The notes under the pieces: model-generated
The model's input: only the letters and a program-made list of their open reading frames with translations
Told to the model about the DNA's origin: nothing
The model's database searches: none
Shown: positions 1 to 7,550 of the stretch, piece by piece
How the letters are laid out: each line of letters starts with the position of its first letter
Numbering within the stretch: the stretch's first letter is position 1
Assembly: GCF_000971115.1 (NCBI RefSeq)
Contig: NZ_BBLV01000024.1
Location: 1-33,168, forward strand
Source of the DNA: Demequina gelatinilytica
Lineage (GTDB): Bacteria; Actinomycetota; Actinomycetes; Actinomycetales; Demequinaceae
Length of the DNA stretch: 33,168 nucleotides
Direction of reading: 5' to 3'
Program-made: the position numbers and the translations under genes

Positions 1-16
1 GCCTCTCCCCCGCACG

Positions 17-79
17 CGCCCTGGCGGGGCATCGGTGCAGGATCCGCGGTGGATCCGGCGCTCATGTCCCGCCAGGGCG
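17..79. repeat. Long inverted repeat with a nested hairpin
   Basis: Positions 17-32 pair with 64-79 over 16 bases (one G-U). Inside, GGATCC (40-45) and GGATCC (51-56) form a second stem around a 5-nt loop. Smaller stems follow at 90-94/102-106 and 112-117/133-138. No credible gene was seen in 1-197. The structure could be the terminator or 3' region of a gene left of the window, or part of a structured RNA. It matches no RNA family I recognise. Confidence 0.5.
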
Positions 80-197
80 TCCGCGCGCAACCTCCACACG
101 CGAGGTGCTGAGTGCCCAGGAACGGCGATCCCGGGCACCGAGGACCTCACAGGATCGCGCGGCCGCACGCGGTCGGGCCTACCGCCCGGACATACGA

Positions 198-229
198 CGA
201 AGGCCCGGACCATAGGGTCCGGGCCTTCG
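198..229 (-). terminator. Terminator of the initiator tRNA gene
   Basis: A 14-bp perfect stem (CGAAGGCCCGGACC, 198-211, with 216-229) around a 4-nt loop lies just beyond the tRNA 3' end on the minus strand. There is no clear U-tract, as is common for actinobacterial terminators. The stem words recur in other terminators of this window. Confidence 0.75.
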
Positions 230-237
230 TTCTCTCG

Positions 238-311
238 TAGCGGGGACAGGATTTGAACCTGCGACCTCCGGGTTATGAGCCCGGCGAGCTACCGAACTGC
301 TCCACCCCGCG
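238..311 (-). tRNA. Initiator tRNA-fMet (anticodon CAU)
   Basis: Read on the minus strand the gene starts CGCGGGGTGGAGCAG and ends with the T-arm GGTTCAAATCC and the acceptor strand CCCCGCTA. The anticodon loop is CTCATAA. Two initiator hallmarks are visible: the first base C faces T at position 72 (no Watson-Crick pair), and the anticodon stem has three consecutive G-C pairs (GGG/CCC) next to the loop. CCA is not encoded. Length is 74 nt. This tRNA carries formyl-methionine to the ribosomal P site for translation initiation. Confidence 0.96.
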
Positions 312-322
312 TCGGCCTGATA

Positions 323-351
323 ACTCTAGCGGACGCGCGCCGTGAGACCAA
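323..351 (-). promoter_or_regulatory. Promoter of the initiator tRNA
   Basis: On the minus strand a -35-like TTGGTC (351-346) is followed after 17 bp by a -10-like TAGAGT (328-323). Transcription would start about 6-7 nt further on, a few bases before the tRNA 5' end at 311. The spacing fits a housekeeping sigma factor. Confidence 0.55.
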
Positions 352-367
352 ATCGGCTCACTATCGG

Positions 368-373
368 TAGGTT
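368..373 (+). promoter_or_regulatory. -10 hexamer for a leaderless DUF4328 mRNA
   Basis: TAGGTT lies 7 nt before the ATG at 381, so transcription would begin at or next to the start codon. The same layout recurs at several genes in the window. Confidence 0.45.
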
Positions 374-380
374 CGAGGGC

Positions 381-1214
381 ATGACAGAGAACGACCCGTT
401 CGTGAACAAGCCGGACGAGCAGCCGCTCAAGTACCACCCTGCATCCGGCCTCAACCCTGGGCAGTCGCATGAGGGCGCGCTCGAGCCGAAGCCCGCCGAG
501 ACCGACCAGCCCGCGCAGCCCGCCCAGCAGCCCGCGCCCGGGATGATCGCCGGCGCCAGCGCCCCGACGTACGGCGCACCCGGTCAGGCGGCGCCGTTCG
601 GGCAGCGCGGCGAGCCGCTCGAGCCTCCCACGGCCCTGGGCAACAGCCTGCTCGCCGTGATGGGCGTCAACGCGCTCATCGGCCTGGCCGTCGCTGCCTC
701 CGCGGGCGATGTCATCGACCTCATCACGGAGTACGTCGAGACGCAGACCATCACGGGCTCCACGGGCTCCCCGCTCGGCAGCCTCACCTTCCCGCTCACG
801 GTCGCCTCCTACGTGCTCTACGGCATGTGGATGCTGCGCATGCGCCGCAACCGCACGGCGATGGGCACCCGCCCCGGCCTGCCGGGCGTCGAGTGGTGGG
901 GCTGGTTCGTGCCGTTCGCCGGCGTGGTGCTGGTGCCGATGGGCGCGCGCAAGGTCGCCGGTCGCACCACGTCGCTCGCGCTGCTGCTCGGCTGGTGGCT
1001 CACGTTCCTGGTGTCCAACATCGCCGCCACCACCGGGATCTTCGCGATCCTCGGCAGCGTCGACTTCGACAGCAACGAGATCACCGACACGGCGCTGCTC
1101 AACAGCTACACCGACTACGTGTGGGCCAGCGCGGTCCTCATGGTGATCTCCTGGGCGTTCCTGTTCGGCTTCGTCCGCCAGGCGACCACCAGGCACCTCG
1201 ACCGGCAGGCCTGA
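381..1214 (+). CDS. DUF4328 domain membrane protein
   Basis: The product is 277 residues. The first ~80 residues are polar, rich in Pro, Gln and Ala (QPAQPAQQPAPG), and probably cytoplasmic. About four hydrophobic segments follow: near NSLLAVMGVNALIGLAVAA, SLTFPLTVASYVLYGMWML, TSLALLLGWWLTFLVSNIA, and a last one ending SWAFLFGFVRQAT. The DUF4328 signature region is present: an aromatic-rich GWFVPFAGVVLVPMGARKV followed by LLGWWLTFLVSNI. Function of the family is unknown. I chose ATG 381 rather than the in-frame ATG 342 because MTENDPF is a typical start and a -10 hexamer lies 7 nt upstream. It converges on UPF0182 across a strong hairpin. Confidence 0.85.
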   Translation: MTENDPFVNKPDEQPLKYHPASGLNPGQSHEGALEPKPAETDQPAQPAQQPAPGMIAGASAPTYGAPGQAAPFGQRGEPLEPPTALGNSLLAVMGVNALIGLAVAASAGDVIDLITEYVETQTITGSTGSPLGSLTFPLTVASYVLYGMWMLRMRRNRTAMGTRPGLPGVEWWGWFVPFAGVVLVPMGARKVAGRTTSLALLLGWWLTFLVSNIAATTGIFAILGSVDFDSNEITDTALLNSYTDYVWASAVLMVISWAFLFGFVRQATTRHLDRQA

Positions 1215-1232
1215 CCGCCGCATCGTCCCCAG

Positions 1233-1272
1233 ACGACGAAGGCCGGACCCCTGAGGGTCCGGCCTTCGTCGT
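1233..1272. terminator. Bidirectional terminator between DUF4328 and UPF0182
   Basis: A perfect 18-bp stem (1233-1250 with 1255-1272) encloses a 4-nt loop, CTGA. It lies between the stop of the plus-strand gene (1214) and the stop of the minus-strand gene (1283), so it can end transcription from both sides. Confidence 0.85.
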
Positions 1273-1282
1273 ATCCGCTCCC

Positions 1283-4200
1283 CTACGGGGTCGAGACGTC
1301 GGGCACCACCGCGGAGTCGTCGCCCGCATCGGCGGTGGCCGATGCGGTGGGCTCCGGGGTCGCCGAGGCGGTCGCCTCGGGGACCGCCTCCTCGCTCGCG
1401 CCCGCGAGCTTGGCCTCCGCGGCGATCGCGTCCTCGATGGCCTGCGAGAGCTTGTCCTGCGCCTCGCCGTAGGCCGCGAAGTCGCCCTGCGCGAGCGCAT
1501 CCTCGCCCTCGGTGATCGCGTCGCTCGCGCGCTGGAGCGCGTCCGCGAGCTCCGCCTCGACATCCGGGTCGACGGTGCCGCCGCCCGAGTCGCCGGAGCC
1601 GGAGCCGGAGCCGGTCCCGCCGTCGGTGGTGCCGGTGCCGCCATCGGTCTCCGTGTCGGTGCCCGCGGCACCCTCGCCCGCGCCCTCTCCGAACACCTGG
1701 TCCAGCGCCTCGGGCAGGGTGTCCGCGAAGCCGACCTCCTGGCCGAACGCGACGAACACCTTGCGCAGGAGCGGCACCTTGGTGCCCTCCTTCGACTGCA
1801 CGTAGACGGGCTGCACGTAGAGCAGGCCGCCACCCACGGGCAGGGTGAGCAGGTTGCCGTTGATCACGTCGGAGGATCCCTGGCGGAGCAGGTTCAGCGT
1901 CTCCTGAGCGGCGGAGTTCGAGTTGAAGTTGTTCTGCACCTGGCCGGGACCGGGGATGGTGGTGTCGCGCGGCAGCTCGAGCAGGCGCAGCGTGCCGTAG
2001 TCCTCGTCCACCTGGCCGTCGGTCGAGCCCGTCTCCGAGTTCACCGCGAGGTAGCCCGTGAGGATGTTGCGCGGGTTCTCACCGCCCTGGATGTAGTTGC
2101 TGGTCAGCGAGAAGGTCGGCTCCTCCTGATCCGGCATCTGCAGCGTCAGGTAGTACGGCGGCTGGAGCTGCGAGTCGTTCGTCGGGTCCGCGGGGTTGCG
2201 CCAGAAGTCGCCCTGCGAGAAGAAGGACGCCGCGTCCGTGACGTGGTACTTGGTGAGCTGGTAGCGCTGGATCGAGAACAGGTCCTCGGGGTAGCGCAGG
2301 TGGCTCATGAGGTCGCCGCTGATCTCGCTCATCGGCACGATGGTCGACGGGAACACCTTGGACCACGTCTTGAGGATCGGGTCCTCGGCGTCCCACGCGT
2401 ACAGCGTCACGGTGCCGTCGTAGGCGTCGACCGTGGCCTTCACCGAGTTGCGGACGTAGTTGAGGATGACGTTCGAGCCGACGGCGGTGGTCGAGCTCGC
2501 GAAGATGGTCTCCGCGGACACGGGCGCCGAGTACGGGTACTGGTCCGAGATGGTGTAGCCGTCGACCACCCACACCACGCGACCGTCGACCACGGCGGGG
2601 TAGGTGGTCTGGTCGAGCTCGAGGTAGGGCGCGACGCGTGCGACGCGCTCGAGCGGGTCGCGGTAGTACAGGATCTGCGACTCGCTGGTGACGCGGTCGG
2701 AGAACAGGATCTGCTCCTCGCCCATGCGGATCGCGTACATGAGCTTGGCGAACATGCTGCCGATGCTCGGGCCGCCGTCGCCGGTGTACGTGGTGTTGAC
2801 CTGGCCGTTCGAGGAGGCGTCGTCCGGGTAGTCGAGCTCCCACGGCTCGGTGCCCTCGGGCGCGCCGACGATCGAGTAGCCCGGCACCGTGGTGCCGAAG
2901 TAGATGCGCGGCTCGTACTCGCCGAGCTCGCCGGTGCTCGGGATGCCGCCCTCGAAGAACGAGGGCTGGCCGTCGACGGTGGTCTTGTTGCCGTACGCGG
3001 CCACCACGCCGAAGCCGTGCGTGAAGACGGTGTGGTCGTTGACCCAGTTGCGGCTGTCCGAGCCCAGACCGTCGATGTTGAGCTCGCGCACCGCGATCAC
3101 GGTGTCCTGCAGCTCGCCGTCGATCTCGTAGCGGTCGACGTTCAGCAGGTCCGCGAAGATGTAGTACTGCTTGTTCTGCTGGAGCTGCTGGAACGCCGGC
3201 GACACCACGTTGGGGTCGAGCAGGCGGATCTGCGCGGTGGTGTCGGCGTCCTCGCGCAGCGCGTCCGCGGACGCCTCCGTGGTCGCGGCGTACGGCGTCA
3301 CCTCGACGTCGTCGATGCCATAGGCGTAGCGCGTCGCCTCGATGTTGCGGGAGATGTACTCGCTCTCGAGGTCCTGCGCGTTGGGCTCGACCTGGAAGCG
3401 CTCGACCACCGCGGGGTAGATGCCGCCGATCGCGACGGCGGACAGCACCATGAGGCCGATGCCGACGGCGGGGATGCGCCAGTCGCCGCGCCAGATGACC
3501 ACCAGGAACACGGCCGCGACCAGCAGCGCGATGCCCGCGAGGATCAGGCGCGACGGCAGGATCGCGTTGATGTCGGTGTACGAGGCGCCGTAGAGGCGGT
3601 CGTGCGACTTGGTGAGCAGCCCGTACGTGTCGAGCCAGTAGTTCACGGCGATGGTGACCATCACCAGGGCGCCCAGCACCGCGAGCTGGATGCGTGCACC
3701 CTTCGAGGCGACGAAGTTCCGCCCCGTGCCGGCGATGCCGCCGTAGAGCAGGTGCACGAACGCCGCGATGATGGTCGACAGCACCGCGAGCGCGAGCACC
3801 ACGGTCACGACGAGGTTGAGCGCGGGCAGCGTGAACACGTAGAAGGAGACGTCGAGCCCGAACTGCGGGTCCTTCTGGCCGAACGGCTCCTGGTTGAGCG
3901 CCGCGACCACGGTCTCCCACTGCGAGGACACCGCGAGCCCGACCACCAGGCCGATCACGAGCGGCAGGACGATCATCGCGAGCCGCTCGAGGGGCTCGAT
4001 CTGCGCGCGCACCTGGTCGAGCTGGCTGCGCCCGCCCGTGCGCGCGGGACGCACCCGCTTGGCGATCCACAGGTTGAGCCAGATGACGGTCCCCGCGACG
4101 CCGGCCGCGATGACGAACAGGACGATGCGCGCGATCCACTGCGTGCGCCACACCTCGCCGTAGCCCAGGTGGTCGTACCAGATCACCTCGGTCCACACGT

Positions 4201-4327
4201 TGGCGGTCGCGATCGCGAGGAGCACGATGGCTCCCAGCACCACGGCCGTGATGGCCAGCGGCGAGCGGCGTTGGGGCACGGGGGCCGGCCGGACCGGGCG
4301 GGCGGAGCGGTCGTCGTCGAACGTCAC
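1283..4327 (-). CDS. UPF0182 family integral membrane protein
   Basis: The product is 1014 residues, usual for the family (COG1615). The N-terminal third carries about seven transmembrane helices, the first near residues 24-46 (SPLAITAVVLGAIVLLAIA). A large, probably extracytoplasmic part follows, with many Tyr/Trp and conserved-looking blocks such as NWVNDHTVFTHGFGVVAAYG and RMGEEQILFSDRV. The C-terminal tail is low-complexity Gly/Thr/Ser/Asp followed by an Ala/Glu-rich helical stretch, also seen in other actinobacterial members. The start is GTG 4327, with AAGGAAAG a few bases upstream. It lies 41 bp downstream of the PDZ protease on the same strand, so the two are probably co-transcribed. 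Function of the family is unknown. Confidence 0.93.
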   Translation of the reverse strand: MTFDDDRSARPVRPAPVPQRRSPLAITAVVLGAIVLLAIATANVWTEVIWYDHLGYGEVWRTQWIARIVLFVIAAGVAGTVIWLNLWIAKRVRPARTGGRSQLDQVRAQIEPLERLAMIVLPLVIGLVVGLAVSSQWETVVAALNQEPFGQKDPQFGLDVSFYVFTLPALNLVVTVVLALAVLSTIIAAFVHLLYGGIAGTGRNFVASKGARIQLAVLGALVMVTIAVNYWLDTYGLLTKSHDRLYGASYTDINAILPSRLILAGIALLVAAVFLVVIWRGDWRIPAVGIGLMVLSAVAIGGIYPAVVERFQVEPNAQDLESEYISRNIEATRYAYGIDDVEVTPYAATTEASADALREDADTTAQIRLLDPNVVSPAFQQLQQNKQYYIFADLLNVDRYEIDGELQDTVIAVRELNIDGLGSDSRNWVNDHTVFTHGFGVVAAYGNKTTVDGQPSFFEGGIPSTGELGEYEPRIYFGTTVPGYSIVGAPEGTEPWELDYPDDASSNGQVNTTYTGDGGPSIGSMFAKLMYAIRMGEEQILFSDRVTSESQILYYRDPLERVARVAPYLELDQTTYPAVVDGRVVWVVDGYTISDQYPYSAPVSAETIFASSTTAVGSNVILNYVRNSVKATVDAYDGTVTLYAWDAEDPILKTWSKVFPSTIVPMSEISGDLMSHLRYPEDLFSIQRYQLTKYHVTDAASFFSQGDFWRNPADPTNDSQLQPPYYLTLQMPDQEEPTFSLTSNYIQGGENPRNILTGYLAVNSETGSTDGQVDEDYGTLRLLELPRDTTIPGPGQVQNNFNSNSAAQETLNLLRQGSSDVINGNLLTLPVGGGLLYVQPVYVQSKEGTKVPLLRKVFVAFGQEVGFADTLPEALDQVFGEGAGEGAAGTDTETDGGTGTTDGGTGSGSGSGDSGGGTVDPDVEAELADALQRASDAITEGEDALAQGDFAAYGEAQDKLSQAIEDAIAAEAKLAGASEEAVPEATASATPEPTASATADAGDDSAVVPDVSTP

Positions 4328-4368
4328 GAGGCTTTCCTTCGTATCGGGTGGTGTCTAGCCTGCCATGC

Positions 4369-5460
4369 TCAGCACCCTGGGAGGTCCGCGGTGTCACCCG
4401 CGCCGATGCGGGTGATCGCCTCGTACGCGTCCTCGAGGGTGTCCACGGCGACAACGTGCAGGCCATCAGGGATGTTGCCGGTCACGTCGGCGCAGTTCTC
4501 GACGGGCGCGAGGAACCACTCCGCGCCGGCGTCGCTCGCGCCGATCATCTTCATCCGGATGCCGCCGATCGGGCCGACGTCGCCGTCCGCGGTGATGGTG
4601 CCGGTGCCTGCCACGAGGGCGCCGTGGAGCTCGTCCTCCTCGGTGAGGCGGTCCATGATGCCCAGCGAGAACATGAGGCCCGCGGACGGGCCGCCGACCC
4701 GGTCGATCCCCACGGTGACGTCGATGGGCAGGTCGAACTCCGGGTCGATGTAGACGCCCATGACGGCCGTGCCGCTGCCGTCGTCGAGGGTCGCGAAGGT
4801 CTCGGTGACCTCCTCGCCGTCGCGCACCACGGTCACCGCGATGTCGTCGCCCGGCTCGCGCGCGCCCACCGCGGCGGCCAGCTCGGCGAACGTGTCCGTC
4901 GCCTCGCCGTCGACCGCGACGATCGCATCCTCCGCCTCGAGGGCGCCCGCGGCGTTCGAGGACTGCGACATCCCGACCACGGTGAGCGTCGCGGGCACGG
5001 GGTGACCCAGCGCCTCGAGCGCCGAGACGGTCGCGCTCTCCTGCGAGGAGATCCACTCCTGCGCGGCCTGCTCCTGCGCGGCCTCCTCCTCGTCGGGGGT
5101 GCCGTAGACCTGCTCCTGCGGCACCACGTACTCGCGCGAGGACGCCCAGGCGGCGAGCACGCGTCCCAGCGTGAACGGCCGCGCACCGGCGCGCGACACC
5201 GACACGGTGGTGAGACGCAGCTCGCCCGACGAGGTGTAGGTGGGCGCACCCTCGATCTGCACCAGAGGCTCGCCCTGGGTGTCCGTGCCCAGGGTGTCGA
5301 ACGTGGGACCCGCCGAGCCGATCGCGTACGGCGACGGGATCACGGTGAGCAGCGCGATGAGCGCGCTGGTGGCGAGGCCTGTGATCGACATGACGGTGCC
5401 CCGCCGCGTCGCGTGGTGGTCGGCGGCGGGCTCGGGGGCGGTGGCGTCGGTGGTCGTCAC
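4369..5460 (-). CDS. PDZ-domain Lon-like serine protease (YlbL family)
   Basis: The product is 363 residues. It has a short cytoplasmic N-terminus, one membrane anchor (about residues 25-45), a PDZ domain (about 150-225), and a Lon-type S16 proteolytic domain. The catalytic Ser259 sits in GGPSAG and the catalytic Lys304 in IRMKMIGA, the Ser-Lys dyad of family S16. There is no AAA+ domain, so it is expected to be an ATP-independent, membrane-anchored protease acting outside the cytoplasm. The GTG at 5460 is chosen because CACAAT lies 6 nt upstream, suggesting a leaderless mRNA; the open frame continues upstream only as antisense to the metalloprotease. UPF0182 follows 41 bp downstream, the same pairing as Rv3194c-Rv3193c. 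Confidence 0.93.
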   Translation of the reverse strand: MTTTDATAPEPAADHHATRRGTVMSITGLATSALIALLTVIPSPYAIGSAGPTFDTLGTDTQGEPLVQIEGAPTYTSSGELRLTTVSVSRAGARPFTLGRVLAAWASSREYVVPQEQVYGTPDEEEAAQEQAAQEWISSQESATVSALEALGHPVPATLTVVGMSQSSNAAGALEAEDAIVAVDGEATDTFAELAAAVGAREPGDDIAVTVVRDGEEVTETFATLDDGSGTAVMGVYIDPEFDLPIDVTVGIDRVGGPSAGLMFSLGIMDRLTEEDELHGALVAGTGTITADGDVGPIGGIRMKMIGASDAGAEWFLAPVENCADVTGNIPDGLHVVAVDTLEDAYEAITRIGAGDTADLPGC

Positions 5461-5466
5461 CGGTCC

Positions 5467-5472
5467 ATTGTG
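5467..5472 (-). promoter_or_regulatory. -10 hexamer for the leaderless protease mRNA
   Basis: CACAAT on the minus strand is followed by 6 nt and the GTG at 5460. The surrounding GACACAATGG word is shared exactly with the uvrD2 promoter. Confidence 0.45.
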
Positions 5473-5589
5473 TCCGATGCGCACCCGCCCCAAGGACGGC
5501 ATTGCTGGTAGCGAACGTCGGCGCACCCGGGCACGCTCCTTCGTTACCGTGGTGAGGGCACGCATGCGGCGTGCGCGAACGGAGTGAGC

Positions 5590-6927
5590 GTGAGCGACGA
5601 GTCGACGCCGTGGATGCGGCTGCTGCGAGAGCTGTTCGGGGACGATGCGGAGGCCGCCCTCGAGGAGCTCGAGCGGATGGGCATGGACCCGGACGCGCTC
5701 GCCGCGTCCGCCGGGCTCTCCGCGAGCCCCGCGATGATGGAGCACGTGCTGAGCCAGATCCGCGGCCTCATCGCGCAGTCCAGCGGTGAGGACGTCAACT
5801 GGAGCCTCGCGCACGACGTGGCGCGTGGCGTCGCGTCGCAGGGCGGGGACCCGTCCGTCTCGGCGGCCGTCGCATCGTCCCACCGCCAGGCCGTCTCGCG
5901 CGCCGAGCTGTGGCTCGACGCCGTCACCGACTTCGACCCGGCGCGGCTCGAGCCGCGCGTCTGGAGCCGTGCCGAATGGGTCGAGGCGACGCTGCCGACC
6001 TGGCGCACGCTCGCCGGGCCCGTCGCGGTGAGCGTGTCCCACGCCCTCGGCGGGCTGCTCGAGGGCGCGGTCGAGGCACCGCCCGTCGACGGCGGCATCG
6101 ATCCGTCCGCGCTGCTGCGGTCCGTGAGCCCGACCGTGTGCGGCATGCACCTGGGGCAGGCCGCGGGCGAGATGGCCCGCGAGGCCTTCGGCGCGACGGA
6201 CCTGGGCATCCCGCTGCTCGCGGAGCCGCGCGTGGTGATGGTCCCCAAGGCCATCGCGGACTTCGCCAGCGGCCTCGACATCGAGGAGGACGCGGTGCGC
6301 GCGTTCCTCGCGCTGCGCGAGGCGGCGCACGTGCGGCTGTTCGCCGCGGCCCCGTGGCTTCCCGGCCAGCTCCACACGCTGATCGAGCGGTACGCGCAGG
6401 GCATCACCATCGACCTCGAGGCCCTCGAGGACGCGGTGCGCGACGCCGGCCTGGGCGACCCCGCGCGCCTGCAGAAGGCCCTCAACCGGGGGATCTTCCA
6501 GTCGCAGCACTCCGACGAGCAGAAGGCGACGCTCGAGTCGATCGAGACCCTGCTCGCGCTCATCGAGGGCTGGGTGGACGACGTCACGATGCGCGCGGCC
6601 GCGCCGCACCTCGCGGACATCGGCGCGCTGCGCGAGATGATGCGCCGCCGTCGTGCGGCGGGCGGCCCCGCGGAGGACACCTTCGCCAACCTGCTCGACC
6701 TCGAGCTGCGCCCGCGCCGGATGCGCGACGCCTCCTCGATGTGGGCCGCGCTGCACGCACGCCTGGGCGCCGAGGGCCGCGACGAGGTGTGGTCGCACCC
6801 CGACCTCCTGCCCACCTCCGAGGACCTCGGCGCGTGGCAGGCGTGGGTCGAGGCGTACGTCACGCGGGGCACGGGCGACGACATGGATCGCGAGCTGGAG
6901 CGCCTCCTGGGCTCCGAGGACGCGTAA
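5590..6927 (+). CDS. Zincin-like metalloprotease (TIGR03624/DUF2342 family)
   Basis: The product is 445 residues and matches the actinobacterial 'zinc-dependent metalloprotease / putative hydrolase' family in length and motifs. The putative active-site helix reads FLALREAAHVRLF: a Glu and second His as in HExxH, but Arg at the first His position. I therefore do not assert catalytic activity. No signal peptide or membrane segment is seen. GTG 5590 is preferred over GTG 5584 because GGAG (5581-5584) sits 5 nt before it and would overlap the earlier start. A -10-like TTACCGT lies near 5543. It is divergent from the PDZ protease, as in Rv3195/Rv3194c. Substrate is unknown. Confidence 0.85.
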   Translation: MSDESTPWMRLLRELFGDDAEAALEELERMGMDPDALAASAGLSASPAMMEHVLSQIRGLIAQSSGEDVNWSLAHDVARGVASQGGDPSVSAAVASSHRQAVSRAELWLDAVTDFDPARLEPRVWSRAEWVEATLPTWRTLAGPVAVSVSHALGGLLEGAVEAPPVDGGIDPSALLRSVSPTVCGMHLGQAAGEMAREAFGATDLGIPLLAEPRVVMVPKAIADFASGLDIEEDAVRAFLALREAAHVRLFAAAPWLPGQLHTLIERYAQGITIDLEALEDAVRDAGLGDPARLQKALNRGIFQSQHSDEQKATLESIETLLALIEGWVDDVTMRAAAPHLADIGALREMMRRRRAAGGPAEDTFANLLDLELRPRRMRDASSMWAALHARLGAEGRDEVWSHPDLLPTSEDLGAWQAWVEAYVTRGTGDDMDRELERLLGSEDA

Positions 6928-6989
6928 GGTACTCACGGACCGCAGCGCGACACCCGCCCACCGATGGGGGGATTTCGTGCTGGCGCGTC

Positions 6990-6995
6990 TACGCT
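6990..6995 (+). promoter_or_regulatory. Possible -10 hexamer for the DUF5679 gene
   Basis: TACGCT lies in the 141-bp gap before the DUF5679 gene, giving a leader of about 70 nt that ends in a strong ribosome binding site. No clear -35 hexamer is seen. Confidence 0.3.
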
Positions 6996-7068
6996 GGGGG
7001 ACCAAGGGCCCCTGCGGCCTGCAGACGTGCGGCGCGTCCCGCCGCGCCTATCAGAGAAGGAGAGCCGA

Positions 7069-7227
7069 ATGGCTGACAAGTACTCGGGCGAGTTCTACTG
7101 CGTGAAGTGCAAGGACAAGCGCACCACCGAGGGCGACGTCGTCGTCTCGGAGAACGGCCGTCGTATGGCGAAGGCCACCTGCCCGGAGTGCGGTACCAAG
7201 CTGAACCGCATCCTCGGCAAGGCGTAA
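7069..7227 (+). CDS. Small zinc-ribbon protein, DUF5679
   Basis: The 52-residue product begins MADKYSGEFYCVKCKDKRTT and contains two Cys pairs, CVKC and CPEC, spaced as in a zinc ribbon. It ends in a basic tail (KLNRILGKA). The family is widespread in actinobacteria and of unknown function; a nucleic-acid or protein-binding role is only a guess. The start is certain: AAGGAG (7057-7062) lies 6 nt before the ATG. A strong terminator follows directly, so it appears to be a single-gene transcript. Confidence 0.92.
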   Translation: MADKYSGEFYCVKCKDKRTTEGDVVVSENGRRMAKATCPECGTKLNRILGKA

Positions 7228-7244
7228 AGCCAGCAGAGCTCCGC

Positions 7245-7275
7245 AAGGGCCGGTCCCCGCTGGGGACCGGCCCTT
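7245..7275 (+). terminator. Terminator after the DUF5679 gene
   Basis: A perfect 14-bp stem (7245-7258 with 7262-7275) around a 3-nt loop begins 17 nt after the stop codon. Confidence 0.85.
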
Positions 7276-7315
7276 CGTGCGTCTCCGGGCGGACGCCCCC
7301 TCCCGCCCCGTCGGA

Positions 7316-7448
7316 AGTGGTACGTCGGTGTCGGTTCCCGCAGATCCTCACCTCGCAGTGGTGTCTCATGGTCGCCCCGCCCGGGCACGCGACCATGAGC
7401 CACCACTGCGGCGCAGCGTTCCGGCAGAGCCGACCACCAGACACCACT
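7316..7448. repeat. Four-unit palindromic intergenic element, copy A
   Basis: The 323-bp gap between 7227 and 7551 holds the terminator above and this element. It consists of four copies of a degenerate 19-bp unit (consensus AGTGGTGNCTCATGGTCGG). Two are on the plus strand (7316-7334, 7357-7375) and two on the minus strand (7389-7407, 7430-7448). The step between units within each arm is exactly 41 bp. The two 60-bp arms face each other across a 13-bp centre. The inner units match at 18 of 19 positions and could form a strong hairpin. No ORF or transposase is associated. The same architecture is found at 11792-11959. Confidence 0.8.
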
Positions 7449-7538
7449 TTCGCGAGGGGGGCCAGGGCTGATCCGAGCGGGCACGGCGCCGGCAGCCGGA
7501 CGGCTGTGGACAATGGCGTCGAGCGGCGCGCGCCATGG

Positions 7539-7544
7539 CACCGT
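7539..7544 (+). promoter_or_regulatory. -10-like hexamer for the E1-like gene
   Basis: CACCGT is followed by 6 nt and the ATG at 7551, the leaderless layout seen at other genes here. Confidence 0.35.
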
Positions 7545-7550
7545 GTCCGC

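Noticed and set aside
35..256. Possible 73-aa plus-strand gene at the left edge
   Set aside because: It runs through the tRNA terminator and into the tRNA gene, has no ribosome binding site, and has atypical composition.
342..380. Earlier in-frame ATG for the DUF4328 protein
   Set aside because: The extra residues are not family-like, and the promoter hexamer at 368 would lie inside the coding region.
827..4753. Very long plus-strand open frame opposite UPF0182
   Set aside because: It is antisense to a clear UPF0182 gene; its Arg/His/Val-rich translation has no domain, and long antisense frames are expected at this GC content.
7316..7448. CRISPR array or insertion-sequence remnant
   Set aside because: Units are inverted as well as direct, only four per site, with no variable spacers, no cas genes and no transposase.
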